This document shows positions 62,041 through 64,000 of a DNA stretch of 64,000 nucleotides, piece by piece. A program made the position numbers and the translations under genes. The notes under the pieces are model-generated. The model was not told the origin of the DNA. It did no database searches and saw only the letters and a list, made by a program, of their open reading frames with translations. The stretch covers positions 26,100,015 through 26,164,014 of the forward strand of contig JAKCOZ010000012.1 in assembly GCA_022605955.1 (NCBI GenBank), read 5' to 3'. Numbering within the stretch: position 1 is the first letter of the stretch; each line of letters starts with the position of its first letter. This DNA is from Rallus limicola. Lineage: Eukaryota > Chordata > Aves > Gruiformes > Rallidae.

Positions 62041-62682
62041 GTATCAGGTGACATGCTGCCTGGTGCTGCAGTGTTTTTGGTGTGCTGGGTCTCTCAGGTG
62101 GTGATGTGCAGGTGATCTATGACTGTGGATGGTGAAATCATAGTGCTTTGTATGGTGACATTCCACAGTTATTTGAAAAATCCTGACCATTTTCTACCTG
62201 CTAAGCTTTGGAGCTCTGAAATAGTACTGAAATAGTTTACAGAAATATTTCATTCAGGAGCTCTGGACTTGGTATTTGGAAAGGAGCCCAGGAGCAATGC
62301 AGGTTCTTGGGGGAAAACACCCAGAGCAGCAAGCTGGGACCCAGCATGTGTCTGACACGGTGCTCCCCCTGTTCTCCAAAGTCTGTTAAAAGCCCCTGAC
62401 ACATTTGCCTTTTAGAATGATCCAGACCTGCATATCCCAGAGTTATAGAAGTGCAATGCAGAACAGGGCCTTTTTTACCTCATGCTGCCACCTGAACCCT
62501 GAGGAGCGACTTGGAGATCAGTGTCTGTGCTCCTGCCTTTCCACAGGAGAGCCTGGAAGTACAGACCAGCTCTGGATGAGCCAGAACTAATGGTCAGGGC
62601 TACAGGGAGCCACGTTCTACCAGCCCTGTCCAGCATTCCTCTGAGCATGCTTCACACCATGCAGCCAAGCAGAAGTCAAGTC
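62041..62682. other. Non-coding stretch between CR1 copies
   Basis: About 640 bases with no recognised gene or repeat. Open frames of 61-67 codons have no domain. Confidence 0.5.
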
Positions 62683-63119
62683 AAGGGCTGGAGCAGCTCC
62701 TCTCTGGAGAGAGGCTGAGGGAGCTGGGCTGGGTCAGCCTGGAGAAGAGAAGGCTGTGGGGGGACCTCATTGCTGCCTGCCAGTCCCTGAAGGGAGCAGA
62801 GGAACAGGAGGGGAATCAGCTTGTTCAAGGGCAGAGCCTGGCAGGACAAGGGGGCTGGAGTGAAGCTGGAGGAGGGAAGGGGGAGAGGAGAGATTGGGGG
62901 GAAGTTCTTGGCAGAGAGAGTGGTGAGGGGCTGGCAGGGGCTGCCCAGAGAGGGGGTGGGTGCCCCGTCCCTGGGGGTGTTGAAGGCCAGGTTGGCTGGG
63001 GCCCTGGGCAACCTTGTGTAGCTCCAGGCCTGGAGGTTGGTGTCCCTGCCTGTGGCAGGGGGTTTGGAGCTCTGTGACCCTTGGGGTCCCTTCCACCCCA
63101 GATCATTCTATGATTCTAG
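62683..63119 (+). mobile_element. CR1 LINE 3' fragment (young, group A)
   Basis: About 435 bases of CR1 in plus orientation begin 'gggctggagcagctcctctc', continue through 'ctgagggagctgggctgggt' and 'cctcattgctgcctgccagt', and end 'cagatcattctatgattcta'. It is nearly identical to the minus-strand copy at 18.7 kb. It retains the end of ORF2 with no catalytic part and a group A 3' UTR. The terminal octamer is ATTCTATG rather than ATTCTGTG. Confidence 0.96.
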
Positions 63120-64000
63120 GGTAGGTAGTGAAGGACACAAGCAATACTGATGTATTTCTGTGCTGGGAATTGTAGGAAATGCAAATTCCCAGCTGTATAT
63201 AAGGAATCTTGAGCACTGCTCTTCATCCATCACCTCACAGCAACACCTCGCTCCATCACTGAGACGTTGCAGTGAGTACAACTGTGTGCAGGCCCCTGCT
63301 CTGTGTGACACAGGTGGTGGTGAGCTGAAGACTTCTACAATGGGAAAAACAGTGGTTTGTTCCTTAACTTTGCTCTCTAGATGAATTAAATTATTTGGAC
63401 TCTTTTTTTGAATCTTTTTTTCCCCCCAGAATAAGATACTTGAATAGAATACAGGTCTCTGACCAGATGGTTGAAGTTTGGTAAGATTCTAAGCAGGTGA
63501 AAAAGGTCTTTCTGGTCTCCTGCCTAACAAACTCTATTTTTTAGAGTGTTTCAGTCCAGACCAAATCTTTCTAGTTCTTGCCACGATTTCTGCTTGACAG
63601 AAAGTGATGTCTCTAAATCAGCAGAGACCACTTAGACTAAAATATTCCACTCTGCTCACTCTTTGCTTGGAAGGAGAGAACAATGCAGAGAAAGAAGAAT
63701 GCCTCTTGCTATTTAATTGAGTCTAATAGGCTATAAATACTTTTTTCCCTCAAAGTAACAGAATGAAAGGCCCCTGGTAAAACCAAGTCTTCATAAACCA
63801 TCTTGTATCCCACTGCTGTTTGGAGAAGTAGTAGTAAGTAGTCATTTTAAGGCACTTTAATTGCTGCTGAAAGCCTTGGGTTCAGGATCTGCATTGATGC
63901 AGGGTTACAGTCACAGAGTTTTACCCATCCTTTTCTTGGGGGTTGCACAAAGTCACAATCATTTGGCAAATCTGATTGATTTCTTTTTCACCCACTCTGT
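63120..64000. other. Non-coding right end of the window
   Basis: About 880 bases with no recognised gene or transposon. T-rich runs occur near 63402-63424. A 'ctgtatataagg' word at 63193-63204 resembles a TATA box, but no promoter context supports it. Confidence 0.45.

Noticed and set aside
63193..63204. 'ctgtatataagg' as a TATA box
   Set aside because: No initiator, CpG enrichment or exon follows, and such words are frequent by chance in AT-rich DNA.

Overview
The window looks like non-coding DNA from a bird nuclear genome. The main evidence is about sixteen 5'-truncated CR1 (chicken repeat 1) LINE fragments on both strands. Several end in the CR1 3' signature: a stretch like GTCCCTTCCAACCCC followed by one to three copies of an ATTCTGTG-type octamer. 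Together they cover roughly 5.8 kb, about 9% of the window. I see no mammalian SINE or L1 sequence. Turtles and crocodilians also carry CR1, so 'bird' is an inference. Many near-identical young copies might suggest a CR1-rich bird lineage, but the species cannot be told from this sequence. I recognise no functional protein-coding gene, RNA gene, bacterial feature or CRISPR array. The window reads as an intergenic region or the inside of a large intron.

Layout. Bases 1-11,450 have no recognisable CR1, only simple repeats: a (TG)n tract, a C13 run and an AT-rich patch. From 11.4 to 21.6 kb there are five CR1 fragments, a long interrupted AT microsatellite with a duplicated flank, and a strong C-rich/G-quadruplex tract at 19.8 kb. 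From 21.6 to 36.5 kb there is again no CR1. That stretch holds the one gene-derived sequence I can identify, a decayed partial copy of CNBP (the CCHC zinc-knuckle nucleic-acid-binding protein) on the minus strand at 25.4-25.6 kb. It also holds short tandem duplications, a 7-copy 20-bp minisatellite at 35.3 kb, and AT-rich homeodomain-site-rich stretches that could be conserved non-coding elements. From 36.5 kb to the end CR1 is dense, with eleven fragments. These include three that keep a readable piece of the ORF2 C-terminal region, and a head-to-head inverted pair at 60.3-62.0 kb.

The CR1 copies fall into at least three groups by 3' end. Group A (18.7, 40.2 and 62.7 kb) has the 'gcctggaggttggtgtccctgcc' type end. 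Group B (13.6, 36.5, 48.8, 56.2, 60.3 and 61.4 kb) has the 'tctccttctctggagagattcc' body and two alternative 3' UTR segments. Group C (11.5, 21.3, 21.5, 39.1, 43.0 and 46.4 kb) is older, with 'gaggtgctcaggg...ggtttag' type ends. The 41.0 kb copy is diverged and nearest to A. In group B, four copies show all four combinations of two variant sites, which points to mosaic source elements. I found no undescribed biological system. The items most worth checking are the CNBP copy, because birds have few processed pseudogenes, the CR1 mosaicism, the inverted CR1 pair, the minisatellite and the candidate regulatory stretches.
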